64,000 bases of DNA from Lutraria lutraria (GCA_964023205.1 OZ026843.1:12443093-12507092); one strand, 5' to 3'. Counted from the first letter of the stretch, positions 1 to 33,222 are shown. The notes: generated by a model not told the origin, from the letters alone. Translations and numbers: made by a program.

Positions 1-1744
1 ACACAGTCCTCTGGCCATAGGTTTTACTTTAATCACGTGACCTGGTTTTTACGCTCTACGGTTCTATAAATAGACGTGCTGCACAGCAACAGCTAGATTA
101 AGATGAGAATACTGTGCGCTGATTGGCTGAGCTCTGATTCAATGAGAATAATATGCTAGAAGCATATGATAATGAGCGGGTCATGTGATCACAACACAGC
201 TGGGAAGATATCAAGCATGGCTGCCTACTTTTCATACTAAGGTTTGACAGATTCATTGTTTTCCAGTCCATTATTGATTGTTTGTGTACTAAAGGAATTA
301 GTTTATCTTATATGATGTACAGGGGTGTGAAATCGAGCGATAGTGTGCTGCTTTTCATTCATAGATCGTGTTCAACTCTACGTTTTGTTACAGTTTACAG
401 TTATCCTGTGTGTATATGTACCGACAGATGCACTAATTAATGAATGAATATAGGACATTAATTCTTTATGAATGTACAAAGATGAGTGTTAGGTATCGAT
501 TTGTGATAAACGAATGCTTTCTGACGGATAGATGTTGCTAATTTGGGGATTTTAACCTTCGCTGTACCCAGTTTAAAGTAGAGCTGACAGAAATATTTGA
601 ACTATTTATAGAATTTGACAGTTTCATTCATGTTGAGTTACATGTATATACTTGTCATCGGCTCACTTCCTGTTTTGATTTGAACACGGGATAGCTGATT
701 ATACTCTGAACTTTGGATACCTACATGACCTGTGGAATAGCTTGCTTGTCATTTTATGTTGCTGCCTCTTATGTTATGTCATTTATGTTTTCAGTGATAA
801 ATTGGTGTACACTCCTTCTCATTAAATCAAGTTCTTGTTCCAACTTCAGCAAACAAGATTATGGACTTGGACATTTGTGCACGGATTATGTTTTTATTTA
901 CTGGTGCAAACGGTCCAGTCATTTTGTTCTCTGATAATATGGGGATTTAGAATCTTCTAGGATTTATTTAATTTGGTAGTCAATGCTTGGATCCATATCA
1001 GATTCCAAAGGCAATTCCGCAGATAGACAACAGTATCAGGGCCTGTTACACTCCATGTGTGGACTCCATTTGCAGAGTGATAAACCAGGTAGGAATCCCT
1101 GAATCTTAACCACCACCGTACGCCATCATCTCGACATTGCTTCCTCATTGTCATGTCAGTCAGATCTACATTACAGCACTTCATGTTGTATTATGCTGGT
1201 ATACCATTATGGAACAGTTGTAATTGATTGAAGACTCCACTTTTTAAAGCATAATGTAACATTACTCAACATCTGGATAACAGGTTCTCTGTGGAATACT
1301 AAAAGAGTTTTATTCTGTAGTTCTTGACCTAGATAAGTGTTGGGTGTGGCTGTATTTCTTTATGATTTCTTTTACACATGTTTGGCATTCACATCTGTTT
1401 ATGATGTAATTCTGCTGGACTTACCTGAAGGATGTACTAAAACTGAAGCGTTTAATATTTACTTCCTTTTTGTGTTATTTGCATACCATATACAAGGCCA
1501 GAATGCACACCAAGTTAGTAAATTGATGTTAATTGATTTAAACAAGCTTATTTATTACGTGGCATGATTCAGCTTCCGTTGCTCACTATCTGTGTGAGTT
1601 AGTGACATTTGGTTTTGTACAATTTGTGTACAATGATTGAGATGGTAGGATGTGTGCACCGTCTCCTGACCTGATTCAGTCAGCATAATATGTAAAACAG
1701 CTTAGTACTGTCATGAGTATTTCCTAGGAGCATTTTGGCTTTTA

Positions 1745-1990
1745 TGTACCGGTAAAGAAAGTGTTGCCCCATGTCCGTCCGACCTTCTGTCCAAGTGATA
1801 ACTCGAGAAATATTTCCAGGATTGGTTTCATATTTTACATGAAGGTGTATGATAATAAAATACAGGCCAAGTTGATTTCTGTTAAAATCCAAACATTTTC
1901 ACAGGAGTTATGGCCCCTTTTTGACTTTGCTCTCAGTTGGGGCATTCTTGTCTTCCGGACACATTTCTGGTTTTTGCTAGTTCAAAATAC
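1745..1990 (+). repeat. Dispersed repeat of a type common in bivalve genomes
   Basis: The stretch runs from GTCCGTCCGACCTTCTGTCC through a segment with AGGAGTTATGGCCCCTTTTT to TTCCGGACAC. I recognise this wording from dispersed repeats in bivalve introns; the family name is not known to me. The 80-residue frame across it is not a gene. Confidence 0.5.
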
Positions 1991-4900
1991 TGTCTTTAGT
2001 TAATACTTACAAAAAAGTAACATTGATGTTATGTATGCATTTTCAACAACATGTGCAGTGAATTGTTGTTGTTTTAATGTTATGTTGTTTCAGTATCACT
2101 GTTTGAACTCATAACTTAAATAGGTCATATGTGTGTGTACATATACAGGTTACGCTTACCCATCTGCCATTCATGTGCATATAATTCATAATCATAATAT
2201 AGCCATAAGCTATTTTAATTGTCATATGTACAGGAGGTATGTTGTATTGACTGTCAGAATACATGACCCCTGGGCAAAGACTTCACTATTACATATGGTC
2301 ATAAATTGTATTGTAATTATTCAGAGACATGAATTGTTTTGTTTTTCATCAAAAGGTAAAAATGCCATATGGTGAATGAATGTTTTTTGTTGGGTTTCAT
2401 AAATGCATGAATATTTAATTAGCTATTGGGATGGAATGTTGGGGATGAATATATTGATTTTTTATTACCAACTCAGCTGGCTAAATGACCCAGTAACACA
2501 GTGAATTGTTCCATTTTATTAATGACTTGAGTAATGAATTGGAATTATTCATTTTGTTGCAAATGTAGTATCTTTTGTCATATGATCTATACTAAGAGCA
2601 TTATGTAGAAAAGATGGTGTGTAATTATTTTTTATGCAAAAAATTAATGAGAAATTGTGTGGAAAAGAAGTGGTCAAGTTTTTAACTTCTTTACAAGAAT
2701 ATTTCTTGTGAACTTCCTGATTTAAGTTTTAGTGCACTGACTTTAATCTGTCTGTCTGCTAGATTATTTAGATTAAAAGTACTTATTTTGTGTCTCTATG
2801 TGCCTGCAATTTCTTGTCTGTCTAAAGATTGTTGTCAAGAGGTTAATGTCAGTCTATAAGTCTATGTTTTATTGTACAATATTCTCACAAAGTTACTGTA
2901 GTAGATTTTTTAGAGAAAATTAAAGTGGGGATGATTTTCAGACATTTAATTTTCAAAACTCTTCTAAGATGAAAGTTGAAATGCTCTGTTACCGAGATCT
3001 TGAAATGATTCAGGCATTAGTCTGGTGATATATATTTGTACTTGCATTATTTAATTTATTAAGATAACAATTAGTTATATGGTTTTCTGAAAACAAAATC
3101 TAGGATTCAGTAGGAAGTGTGTGGTACACTTTGAACTGATGTACAAATGTAACCTTGAAATTGAATGTGTTATATAAATAATTATTGTCCACCCATCTCT
3201 AGTTCTCAAGAACAGACATGTATTAGTTACAGTATTGTTCATGTTTGAATTTCATGCTATATATCACATGCAATGCAAATTATTTTGATAATTATTTCCA
3301 TTGTTTGGTCCTATGTTTGACCTTATTTGAACTTGGTGACCCAAGGTTATTTATTGAACCTGAATCATTGTTTAATTGAATGTAGCTGTAGAATTTAACA
3401 TTAATTGGGTAATAATAATGCAGTTAGTTCATACTCATAAATCATAATTATTGACTAATCGTGGTGTGTAGTTTAGTTCTCTTTTAATTATAGACTCTGC
3501 CATTCTTGCTTTTATTCTGGTATAAATGACCTTCATTGACATTTCAATGTTTCCTTATTTACTCATGTTGAATGGCTGATTAGTGATGACTCATAGAGAC
3601 TTTGTTGAAAAATGAAAACGCTTGCTTTGTGTTATATTGTGGTTTTGAAGTTATGAACTGTTTCAGCGTTACTTTGATCTTATTTGAAATTTTTAGTCAG
3701 TTGCAGCATGTTCTGATCTGACGAGAATTCTCTCACATTTAAGGTCACATTAGAATGCCGATAATTCATTGCCACTTACTAAAGAGCAAATTAATTAACT
3801 TTCACTCGCTTGAAATTGAATTCACTGGGCTCTTAGCCTTCAGGCAAGCGTGTTATTGTTGAAACTGTGCAACTGTAATGCACCTGGTAGTTATGTATTC
3901 CCGCTTTACCTTGAAATAGTGGATAATAGACGAGAGAAAATCTGCAACACTAAACATTTCCATCTTGTTGTAAATTCCTGGAAGTTTTTCTCGTTATTCT
4001 CTGTCAAATTCTTGCACTTTTATCAAGTTTGATATCAGTATGCAATCTTGCTTCGAGAATGCCTGGTTTCTCTTGCAGCATTTAGACATGCATGTCTTCC
4101 ACTGGGGCATCTCTCTGAGATATTTCCATGAAAATTGGAGCACTTTCGTAATATGAAGGACTGTTCATTCAGTTACACTATCTCTGCACTGTCACAGTAG
4201 ATACAAGAAATTCCATGAAATCTCGGGAGCTCAGTTTTAAACATGTAGACATACAGAGTCTGAGATAATAATATTAATACAAGGGGGGGGGGGGGGGGGG
4301 GAATTACTGAATTTCTTGGTCTGTTAGTTGGTATGCTGGTTGAAATGACTATGTGGTTGGGCATTCTGATGGCAGGAGTGACAATATTCCAGATTTGTCC
4401 GGAATTGCGGATTTATCTGTCCTGAAAGAGCTGTGATTTCTTGCAAAATAAAAGTTATTTGATGAAAATATGTCTAGAAATGGCAAGAGTTATGGCCAAT
4501 TTAATCTTTAATACAAAGGAAACAATGTGGTTGAAGGCTTTTTGTTTGGCAAAAATGGTCAGTCACTTCTATAACTTGGTTATAGAAGCCTACCATCATT
4601 ATGAGGACTGTTGGCTCTGTCTCTAACTCTCAACCATAAAAAAAAGTATTTTTTATCAGAGTCAATAAACTAATGCTGATACCAGAAGTCAGTGAATGGG
4701 AAGGAATCTACATAATTTTATGTTACAGTTACCACCTTATCAATATGTCTGGTGGTAATATGTCTGCTAACAAGATGTCCCGTGGCAGTACTTGAGTACA
4801 CTTATGTCTGATATTCACACACGTTTTATGGTTGAGATGGTTTGAGAACACTCCCTGTATGATACCAGTCTGTTACTATAGATTGTATCTATGTAAATTA

Positions 4901-5047
4901 TAATTTCTGCTTTCTCCTTTTATCAATGAATGTTGCTTATCAGTAGTTATGTTTATGTTTTTGATATCCTGGTCCAGCAAATTTAGAAACAGTGCATTAT
5001 TTTACAGAGAACAAATCGCTATATTTTATCACACCTTAATTGGCTAT

Positions 5048-5810
5048 AGAGGGCTGTGCCTTACAATTTTTATACCCCCACCCACCATTGGTGATGGGGG
5101 GCTATTCTGGAATCTTGTAAATGTCACGTTGCATCCTGTCCCATTTCTTTTTAGGGCTGTCATAATGTTGTTCACTGATATATTTTAAAACAACTAGGCA
5201 TGTTTGTTCACTCACATGAGACAGTGTGTTGTGCAGAAGAACCAGACCTGTTTATACCTCCAACATCAAGGTCACACTTGAACTTGAAGGTCAAAGGCCA
5301 ACTATTGTTTCACAGCTTTGTCTAGCCTGCAACTCCTCTGAATTGTTCCTTGATGGATTTCTAGCATGATTATTCACCTACATGAGACAGTGTGTCATGC
5401 TTAACAAACATGCCTGTACTTGAAGGTCAAGGTCGCACTTGGTCAAAGGTCAAATATGGAGTATGAATACCCCCCCCCCCCCCACCCACCGGTCATTAAA
5501 TGATGTTCTGTTCATAGGAAGTTACGTCAATCAAGCTGCCACTAGGGACATTATGCATTCATTTAATGAAATGTCTTGGTTTTATACTCCCACTATAAGA
5601 TAGTGGAGGCTATATATGTAGGTGAGGAGTCGCCTTGTCTGTCTTGTCCTGAAACTTGTCCGCTCTGAAACTTCTTCATATTTAGGATTTTGAAATAAGT
5701 TACCACAACTATTAACCATCAATAGACATTGTGTAGCGCACAACACCCATGGCAGTAGCTCCAATGTCATGGTCACGTTTAGGTGTCAAACTTGAAAGTC
5801 GGATGTTGGG
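5048..5810. repeat. Repeat cluster bounded by C-rich/G-rich tracts
   Basis: Two related blocks lie side by side. The first (about 5068-5505) begins TATACCCCCACCCACC and ends in a C tract plus CCCACCCACC; inside it, CATGAGACAGTGTGT occurs twice, and AAGGTCAAGGTC-like runs recur. The second (about 5578-5810) begins TTATACTCCCACTATAAG and has a similar middle. It looks like decayed dispersed repeat; no frame of interest. Confidence 0.5.
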
Positions 5811-7174
5811 TTATTCATCACTCCTGTGACAAAGCTTTAGTTAATTTTCAAAAATGAATTTTTGTGTTAGAAATAGTTTTTCCCCTTTAACTTTTGACAT
5901 CTAGTGAAAACCCTGAGTTAATGTGGTAATATTATCAGTTGATAATCATAAGACTTATTTGTAATGGATATGTACCCTCAAATTCTCATCTCTTTAAGAT
6001 GTTATTATTTTCTGTGTATCTTGATAATACATTGTAATTAGACATAATCATGCAATGTTTACACAATTCTATCTGAGCCTAAGTACAAAATTTCGCATGA
6101 ACTGATTCTTTAGTAAATCACTTCACACTATAGTCCTGGGCCATGTTGGGAGTTGAGTGTAAGGTCATACTGTGTCTGCCATCTTCTTTGAGAGTGCACA
6201 CATTGTGTACTGATGCTTGACTTACCTGAAGCTGTTTCAACTTTAGTGACCTCAATATTTAGGCCAGATGTCTGGACAGTATTATATTCTCTACCTGGTC
6301 TAGATTGTAAGGATAAATAAGATTTATCTATTTATTTCGTTTCCAATTAAATTCCCATGATAAGATGGTGCAAATATTGTGGTGTTCTTATTTATAAAAG
6401 TATGTTCTGTTCATCTTTAATAAATAATATATTAATATATTTTACAGTGCTATTTTACTACTATGTATTTATTACTTTGCATTGTAAATTATTATTTATA
6501 CAGTGTTGACATTATGTTCTACATGTTCACAAGGTGTTAACAGTGATTAATTGATCAGCTGTGATCTAGCCATAAGTTTTATTTTAAACTATGAATAAGT
6601 TAGCATATATGTATAAGAACATTTTAAGTCACAGCTATAGTAATGTATTTCTGATCGCATTTATTGGTATTTAAGGCCTTATGATTTTATCTGTTTGGAT
6701 ATTTAAATGCCACATTTAGGTTATGGCAAATCTCCACATGTATGAGTTGATATGGTCTGTATTTACCCATGATTCTTTTGTTTACATTTACCTTGTATGG
6801 AAATAAGCTTAAGTTTCAGTCACTAAAAACGTTTGATTTGTTCTACAAGAGAAATTATACAGCTTGATTTCATTCATTTGACTATTGGAATTGTATTGTG
6901 ATTTTCAAAAATTCAAAGGAAGATTTATGTAACATAACTGGGGTAAATTTTTTTCTTTTTTCTTCACTGCTTGTATTGTATCTGTTTGAACTTGCTATTA
7001 CTTTATGGCGTAAAATGTGAAAGAAGTTTCATTTAATACTAGCATGCTGATAAACACCTCGAAGAGCCTGGTCTTGATTTTAATGTCATTTATGATTAGA
7101 TTGTAAATAAATGTAATTTTGTATTTAAAGTTTAGTGTGCATTGAATTGTTAGCCAAATAGGTATGTCACATCA

Positions 7175-7325
7175 GTCCTGTAGGAAGAAAGTTCAGACGG
7201 GAGCTAATTTTGGATTTTATCTGGCAAGGTGGGGGGGGGGGTGAATCAATTATAGCTCCTTCTAATTTCCATTACAGCCAAAATTATAAGGAAGGGTTTG
7301 CTTCCCCTCCCCCTGGTTCCTATGT
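7175..7325 (+). repeat. Poly-G-containing repeat, family 'GTAGGAA' (copy 1)
   Basis: It starts CCTGTAGGAAGAAAGTTCAG and contains a 10-base G run, a CCATTACAG motif and CCCCTCCCCCTGG. The same opening and order recur at 10740, 45180, 51615 (reversed) and 62030. Confidence 0.5.
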
Positions 7326-8684
7326 CCGTGCTCATTAAATCTTACCTTTTTGCAGTTAACTGTAGTTTCTGCAACATAAGTTTTTGAAAAGTAAGTTTCA
7401 TGATTCAATGTTGTTTTTTTAATCAACCCTCAATTGACTTTAATGTTCATAAAGTGTTACAATTGTGGTTTAATATGACACTTGTATGTTGAATAATGTG
7501 TCAACATCGAAGACCTATCCCATACTATTAAGTATTCTCTTTCTTTTGATCTTAAGTCATACATAATATCAGATAAACTTAGTGTTTATCAATAAACTTT
7601 AACTTTTCTTTATCTCATACATACAGTCCTGCAGTTGTGCATACATTAAAATTGTTTTATCCTGTGGTTTATTTGAATTTAATACATAGAAGTTCAATTG
7701 TTATAAGTCAGTCCAATGTTTAAATGTTAAATGTCTATTTATAGCCCTATATCCAGGTGCTGTCTGGTAAAATGGAGGGAGAGAGAGTAGTTTTATGAAT
7801 GAACTTGTATCCACTGTAAAATCAACTGACAACTCAATCAACCTGTCTTGACTTGCTTCAGTAAATTTTCTCTTAAATCTTTTTATCAGTTAAAACTGTG
7901 ATAAGTTTTATATATTGTGAATCAATTTGTTCACCGCTGGCTATCAAGGGCTGCTTTGCTATTCATGTGCAGTAAATTGCACAGAATTTTTTTCTGTAAT
8001 AATGTATTGATCTTTTAAGTATTTTTTATTTGTGGGCGGGATAAATTTTATACAAACCAGGTATTGTAAGAAAAATGGGTGCTTTGTTTAAACAAGTGTT
8101 ATTAGTTTTGAATGGTTCTGTGTTCAAATATGAGCCCTTTTAAATGGACTAAGACTTAAAGGCAGCAAGTTCTTCAATCAAATGCATAGTTTAGTATTGA
8201 AGTACTCTTTAACCAACCCTGACATGTCTCATATTTTTTTTAGTTTGTTGATTCTTTTGAGGAGCATGCTGAGTCTTTCTAATAGAGTATAATTATACAA
8301 TCTTAAACTCTTTAACTAGTTACTGACGTTTATTTTAAGAACAGACATCTTATAAAATTCCGGTTATTTTTAATGCTGATCATTATTGAATTTGATTATA
8401 ATTATTGTAAAACGTTGTAAAGCGATAAACTACAGACAACTTGGTAGCTGCTGTGCAGCTAAATTGTAGCATTGTTAACAATGTTGCTTTGCATAGAAAC
8501 AGTTACTTTTCATGTGTTTTTTGTTGGGCCACACAAAAAGTCATGTTTCCAGTTCATTTACCCTATGAATATGGTAGGTTGGACGTGAAGCTTCTAAAAA
8601 AATCCAAACCTAACCTAAGTTATATTTTGGAGGTATGATTTGTTGCTCAATATAATCATACTTCAACTTTGCTGTCGGAAATAA

Positions 8685-27176
<18,492 letters not shown>

Positions 27177-29790
27177 CGGCAATTTCATTCTAGGTTTTAT
27201 GTCTGAATTCGTTTGATCCTGACCAAGCAGGATGGTTGCTTGTTGTTATAGAATGGTGTCTACAATGAATATATCGTAGACAAAGTGTTGCTGTATTGAT
27301 GTGTTTTATTTGAAACAGAGTAGGATTTCATGCTTGTCATAACATGCTTCAGCTACAAAAGATGCCATGGCTGTTACCATAGTGATGACGAGATAAATAA
27401 GTAAATAGTTAACAGTCATGGTCGCAGACTTGGAAGAGCTTGAAGATACGGAGTGGTGAAGGACAGATATGTGATTTACGTCTGTTCGTGTGTAGGATTA
27501 TTCGTAATGCTTCCTTTAGTGAGGCGTTTTGTATGGAAAATGTGTATTCAACCAATTGTGTTGAAATTCAGACTTGTAATATTGTTGTTGACACCCCATA
27601 ACAAGCTAAGCTTGTCCTAGTATACACAACAGTATGAACAGGTCCAAGCAGTGAGGTCCGAGCAGAGAACTGATTGGTAGATACGGCCATGTGCTCTGAG
27701 TCTCCTGCTTTCTTGTAGACTTGATGAAATAATCAGAGACTGGTCAAGTTATTGATCCAAGCTAAGACAGTCCTTGGAAGGAAATGTTGACTTCTGAAGT
27801 CATGACTAAAAATTGTGATTTACTTTGGGGAAAAAAAGAAGGGGTTATAAAAATTCTATGTGTTTGTTCCGTGTGACAGCAAGTGTTGCTGGGTGTACCT
27901 TGAAAACAGTGTTATGTTGATTAGTGAAGACTGTACAGTTGATGAATTCATGGTAATTTATGTGGATATTGTAGATGATAAGATAGCAAGAATGATACGT
28001 AAGCTTGATGATGCCAATTTTTCCTAGTTCAAAATAACTACTGGATGCAAAATATCACCAACTAACAGTATTCTGAATACATTATCTGACTTGTCTAGGA
28101 ATAACTTCCTAAATGTTCATGAGTGTACCTTGCCCTTCTGTAATAAAAAATGTCAGGGTTGGAGAATTCTTTTTTTTAATCTTTATTTATTTCTTCATAA
28201 ACCTTCTTTTATGTTTCTCCTGTTTTATGTTTTATTAAAATGAATTTTTAAGCAAATAGATATTCTTACATAATTACAGAATTATATTTATCAAGATTTA
28301 ATCATTCTTAAGCTATGCAATTGTATTTATAAACTTTACCATTTCTGACATAATTTTTAGAATAGCTCACTGTTAGCATGAATTATGCATGTAATATTTA
28401 TCATAGTTTTAATTAAGTGAGAAAAATACTTTCTACAGAATTTGGCTCCTGTTTTCCTTTTGAGTCTATTGTTATGACTTAATTCGTGTTTCACTTGATC
28501 GAGTTATGTTTTATGATGGTACCTGTGAGCCATGTTTATTCAATTTCTGTTGAAATTTTAGGTCTGTGATCCATGCAAATTCAGTTGTTTAGTCTATGGG
28601 TAATATCTTTAATAACCTTATTTACACAGAAAGGTGAAATCTTAATTTTTTTAGTAATCTTCTATGTAGGAGTCTTGATTGACTTTAAGGTCTGTTTGTC
28701 ATGGACTAATTCTAGTAATAGACTGTTCTGAGTGTACACCAGGTTTCTAGTCTGTCAATAGTCTTGTAGAATGTCACATGTATGTATTCTATAATCCTAT
28801 ATATACCACATTGGTAGATCTATGAAGAAGGCACATAGTGTGCTGGTGACAGAACAAGCCTCTAGCATAATGAACCCTTTTCATGATTCATATGCTGCCT
28901 TTACGTACTGAATTATATATTCAGCGCTATGAGTAAAATAATATACGGTTTATGATGTAGTCATATTTTTAAATCTGCAAATTTGTTCACATTACTTTAC
29001 TCTGCCTATTCTATAGATCTATTTATCTTTCTCTATATGTGATCATCTGTTATACTTATATACAGAGCTGTTATCAAGTCAGTGTACATTTGAAGCATGT
29101 TCTCATTATAGTATCATCATATTTTTGATTAATTAAGGTGCTTTCTGTTTATAAAAAACAACCAAACTTGTATTAACTTGTAATACATGAAATTGACTGA
29201 TAGGATAAATGCTCTCTGTGCTTGTATGGGTCCTCGTTCATTTGTTTGTAAATCCTGCACAGTTAAGTCCTTGAAATCATAAGTCCTTGCAAGTCTAATT
29301 TTGATTTTAATCTGATCTAAAAGTCAATATTCATCAAGTCAGTTAAATGCTGATACAATCAGCTGAATACTGCTAAATTTGAAGCAAATCTGATATTTTT
29401 ATATAGTTACATGGTAGAATATTGACTAAGTGACTAATAATGAAGTAAACAGAAAGACTATTTTATGTAAGTAAAGGATTTAATGTATTATCATTATAAT
29501 GGACTAGCTAATTGATTCACCAGTTTAATTGTTAAGTGTGTGAAAGATGTATCATGTTTATAATATATGTTTGTGTGATCTGATTAGTGTACTATTTGTA
29601 AAAGTTGTACATATTCCATTATCTAATTTAAGATTATTAATTGCCAAAATAAATTGGTATTTGTATGACTGCTTGAATATCCTGGCTCAAAGTCAAATTG
29701 AACTTAAAACTTATCAAATTCTCATGTATTTTTACTTTGTTTGTCAACAATTGGGAGTTAACAATAAAATATAAATCATTACTGATAAAA
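27177..29790 (+). other. DYRK1A: Probable 3' UTR of DYRK1
   Basis: AT-rich DNA with no reading frame of note and no clear mobile element follows the stop codon. AATAAA hexamers occur at 28142-28147 and 29763-29768, so cleavage could be near 28.2 or 29.8 kb. Long 3' UTRs are normal for this gene. The end is inferred. Confidence 0.45.
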
Positions 29791-30512
29791 CTCATGATAT
29801 TTTTTGCCATGTATTTAAAGTTTTGATCCTTAATCTTTGATATACAATATGCAAAAGAAATAAGTTTCAAAGTACACCTTTCTTTAGTGATATATTGATT
29901 TCTTTTGTACATTTAAACAATATTAAAATGATTCAGCCATCAGTGGTTTTTAATGAACAGTTCATGATTGTGAACCATGATATTCAAGTATATGATATAA
30001 AGTCTGTGGAATTGTCTTTGTATTCTACATATATTTCTTGGTGTGCCTGATAAATGCTTGCCCCGTCAATGAACAATTCTGTTAATGTATACATACAGAG
30101 TCCGCCCTTCTTACAAATAAACTTATCTGTCCCTCCAAACTCGCCTGTTTCGATGTTCTTAACTTTTGATGGGAGGGGTCAAAAAAGGTTCTTTAAAACA
30201 TGTGTATACAAAATACATACATATATAATTTATATCATGTATCTTATTATACGTACATCTATAATATTGTGAGAGGGGCATTAAAGTTAAAATAATTTCA
30301 TGACTTAGTGTAGAAATATTGCTTGTCTGTAAATCAATCAAAGAGTATTGATGAAATATTGAATTGTATTAAAATTCACACATTACTTGTACAAATAATT
30401 ACAGCTCATTAAAATGAACAATTCAGTTATTGTGTTTGTTATTACAGAAGTTGTTAGATCTCGGTTGCTGTATTGAGTGCAGTACTATTGATCTAGTCCC
30501 AGAGACCATCAT

Positions 30513-30750
30513 GCCCAGAGGTCGTAAAACTAGACTTCAGACTCCAAGCTCAAAATTCATATCTTGTCTTTTAATGTTTCTAAGTTAATTACAAACAGAC
30601 AACAATGATATTATTGATACATATTAAAGTCTGACAGCATATTTTAGCTGAATATGTATTTAAATATTAGTCAGCCTTGTCTTTTCAACTTTGAGAATGG
30701 ATTTGAGGTTTGAGCTTGGGAACTGATTTCAAGTTTTATTACCTATGGGC
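30513..30750. mobile_element. Inverted-repeat MITE, family 'CCGAGGTTATAAAAC' (copy 1)
   Basis: The left end reads CCCAGAGGTCGTAAAACTAG and then CAGACTCCAAGCTCAAA. The right end is its reverse (GTTTGAGCTTGGGAACTGA, then CAAGTTTTATTACCTATGGG). Inside is TGTCTTTTAATGTTTCTAAG, shared with copies at 31465 and 52895. Confidence 0.7.
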
Positions 30751-30973
30751 CATGAGTTCCAATCAGAAGTTTGGCTTGTGCTTGTAATGAATTTACCTAA
30801 GACAGTTACCAAAGGGGATTTGTTTACCATGTATAATTCATCAGAGGTGCCAGAGCATGGTTGGCAATCACCACCCTGATATTTCTGTGAAAAAAGGAAA
30901 TTTTGTCAAAAAAGCCTTTTTTCATATATATTGCTCCCTCAGCCACCACAAAGTCAAATTGCTTCTGCACACC

Positions 30974-31274
30974 TGTTCATAGACATGTATTAGAGACGAT
31001 AGCATTTCTGGCACCCCTGTTCATAGACATGTCTTAGAGACGATGGCACTTCTGGCACCCCTGTTCATAGACATGTCTTAGAGACGATAGCATTTCTGGC
31101 ACCCCTGTTCATAGACATGTCTTAGAGACGATGGCACTTCTGGCACCCCTGTTCATAGACATGTCCTAGAGATGATGGCACTTCTGGCACCCCTGTTCAT
31201 AGACATGTCCTAGAGATGATGGCACTTCTGGCACCCCTGTTCATAGACATGTCTTAGAGACGATAGCACTTCTA
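30974..31274 (+). repeat. Minisatellite, about 7 copies of a 44 bp unit
   Basis: Units begin TGTTCATAGACATGT at 30974, 31018, 31062, 31106, 31150, 31194 and 31238, exactly 44 bases apart, and end TTCTGGCACCCC. Variation is limited to a few sites (AGCATTT or GGCACTT; CTTAGAGACG or CCTAGAGATG). Confidence 0.95.
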
Positions 31275-31464
31275 AGTTTCAAAATCTCTTTAACCCTCAT
31301 TTATGAGAAAAAAATATTCTCGTTTTGGTTTAGCTAAATATTGCCAGCTGTTATAGTTATGAATAATGTTCACTAGATTTTAAAGTTAGTTAAGTGCTAG
31401 CAACATTAAGATGTGCTTATGTAACAACACCCTTTATAAGTACTTGATTGCCAGTGTGCAGGCT

Positions 31465-31698
31465 ATAATGTTATAAAACATGAAATCAGTCTCCAAGCTA
31501 AAGTCTCATATCTTGTCTTTTTAATGTTTCAAACTTAATTATAATCAGAAAATAATGAAGTTACTGGTACTATTCTGACAGCATAAATTATCTGAACACT
31601 GATTTAAACCGTATTAATCAACTCTATAATACTTTAAGAATGTTGTGGTATTGACATCAAGCTCAGAGACAGTTCTCAGTTATTACAACCTCAGGACC
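31465..31698. mobile_element. Inverted-repeat MITE, family 'CCGAGGTTATAAAAC' (copy 2)
   Basis: The left end has TTATAAAACATGAAATCAGT and CTCCAAGCT. The right end has ATCAAGCTCAGAGACAG and TTATTACAACCTCAGG. The interior matches copy 1. Confidence 0.65.
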
Positions 31699-33171
31699 AG
31701 GTTAAGTTGATGACCAGCTGTATATAACAGTAATAATGATTTGTGAATGAAACTAACCAGGACAATACAAGTTCAATGATACTGAAATTTAACCCCATTT
31801 GATAGTGAATATTTCATTAAGAAAGAATCAATTTTTAAGATGGTGTAAACATTTTGATTTATGACAACTGAGCGTTCTTAAGCAACAAATTGCCACTTAC
31901 TTCCAAAATAACAGAACAGACCAAATAACCCTCATACATGCTGTTAAAAGTTTCACAATTACTGGTATGATTTTATTATTAACAAAAATTTGGTTTTATG
32001 GCCTGTAATTCATTTCTATTCTGGTGAACAGTTAACATAGCCTGTATTTCTAGAATCTGTACTTGAACCCAGGACTCCACATTTAACTGCCAGCTTCGCA
32101 TGAAATGCTCCGAGCAGTGATGGGGAATGTATGGCCTTAAAAGCGATATTTTTCGCCGAATCTTATCTGAAGCCATGTGCAGTACTCATGAAACCGAAGT
32201 TCATAGATTGAATGTCGTAATATTGACCTTAGCAGACAGTTTATGTAAGTTTCACAGACTCAATGACCCTTATCCTATTTAATTTCCGAGATGCTAAACT
32301 CGAGTGAAAACTATCAAATCACTATGTCTAATTAATGTCACGCTATGGTTATTTAATTCTGAGGTTCCTGTCATGGCCTTATGAATCTGCATTGAAGCTC
32401 AGACTTGAAGCATGTACAAGGACTGCTCAAGCACAAAATTCATCTCTGTTGATCGTTTTTAAAATAAAAAATATAAGAGGTATGAAAATCTGTACATGTT
32501 CACTTGTATGAATTCAGTGCATTTTGCATGGAATTAACTTTTTAAGCATGGTATTTTGATACTATATATAATTGTTAGCTGATTATCTGCCAGTCTCTTA
32601 ATGTTACCAATAACAGCAATAATGTTTTTGGAAAATAGAGAATATATCACCCATATGGTGAATGTCACAAAGTGCAAATAAGCATTCACGGCTCCCAAAT
32701 ACAATGCCATTATAAGGTGTAAGCAATTGGTATTTCAGTTGTCAAATAAATGATATGTAAAACTCAAGTGCGTATTCCAACTTCAAAGCATTGTTGTCAT
32801 GCCTACTTCAAGTAGCGTTTTTCTGGTACCATGTGTACCATAATGCGTGCATTGCAAAGCACAAACACGAAAAATTGAAGTTATTAAATTCAACAACTTT
32901 ATTTCAATGTAATAGATTCTATGAATAACGGATATAATGAAGTAATAGACACTCATTATACAGTAACCTTGTACTATTGTATGTACTAAATGGTATTTGA
33001 AGACATTGCGTCTACCACCATTCGCCCTCCACCTCGGATAATTCAACAAAATGCTTGCGGAAAAGTTACAAGCACAAGAACTGAATTCAGAAAGGTTTCT
33101 GCCTGTCAATATATTATTCACATACAGTTAAAAACTAGACTAAGTTTTAAATAAGAGAACATTTGAATGTA

Positions 33172-33222
33172 CAGTACAACCTCTCCAGAGTGGCGTCATG
33201 AGCAACAACAGCATGCTTTTCC
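33172..33222. mobile_element. pogo-like MITE, left piece of a copy split by a 2.5 kb insertion
   Basis: It starts CAGTACAACCTCTCCAGAG, the family's terminal repeat, and runs to GCATGCTTTTCC. The remainder resumes at 35744 beyond the inserted element. Confidence 0.75.

Noticed and set aside
65..72. TATAAATA as a TATA box for DYRK1
   Set aside because: A single AT-rich motif in AT-rich DNA, with no located first exon; mentioned only as a possibility.
4173..4364. Minus-strand frame with a proline run
   Set aside because: Translation of the 19-base poly-G run; no other support.
8441..8638. 65-codon frame ending at a GAG|GTATGA donor as the missing first exon
   Set aside because: It would end in phase 0, but the next exon needs phase 1; no family similarity.
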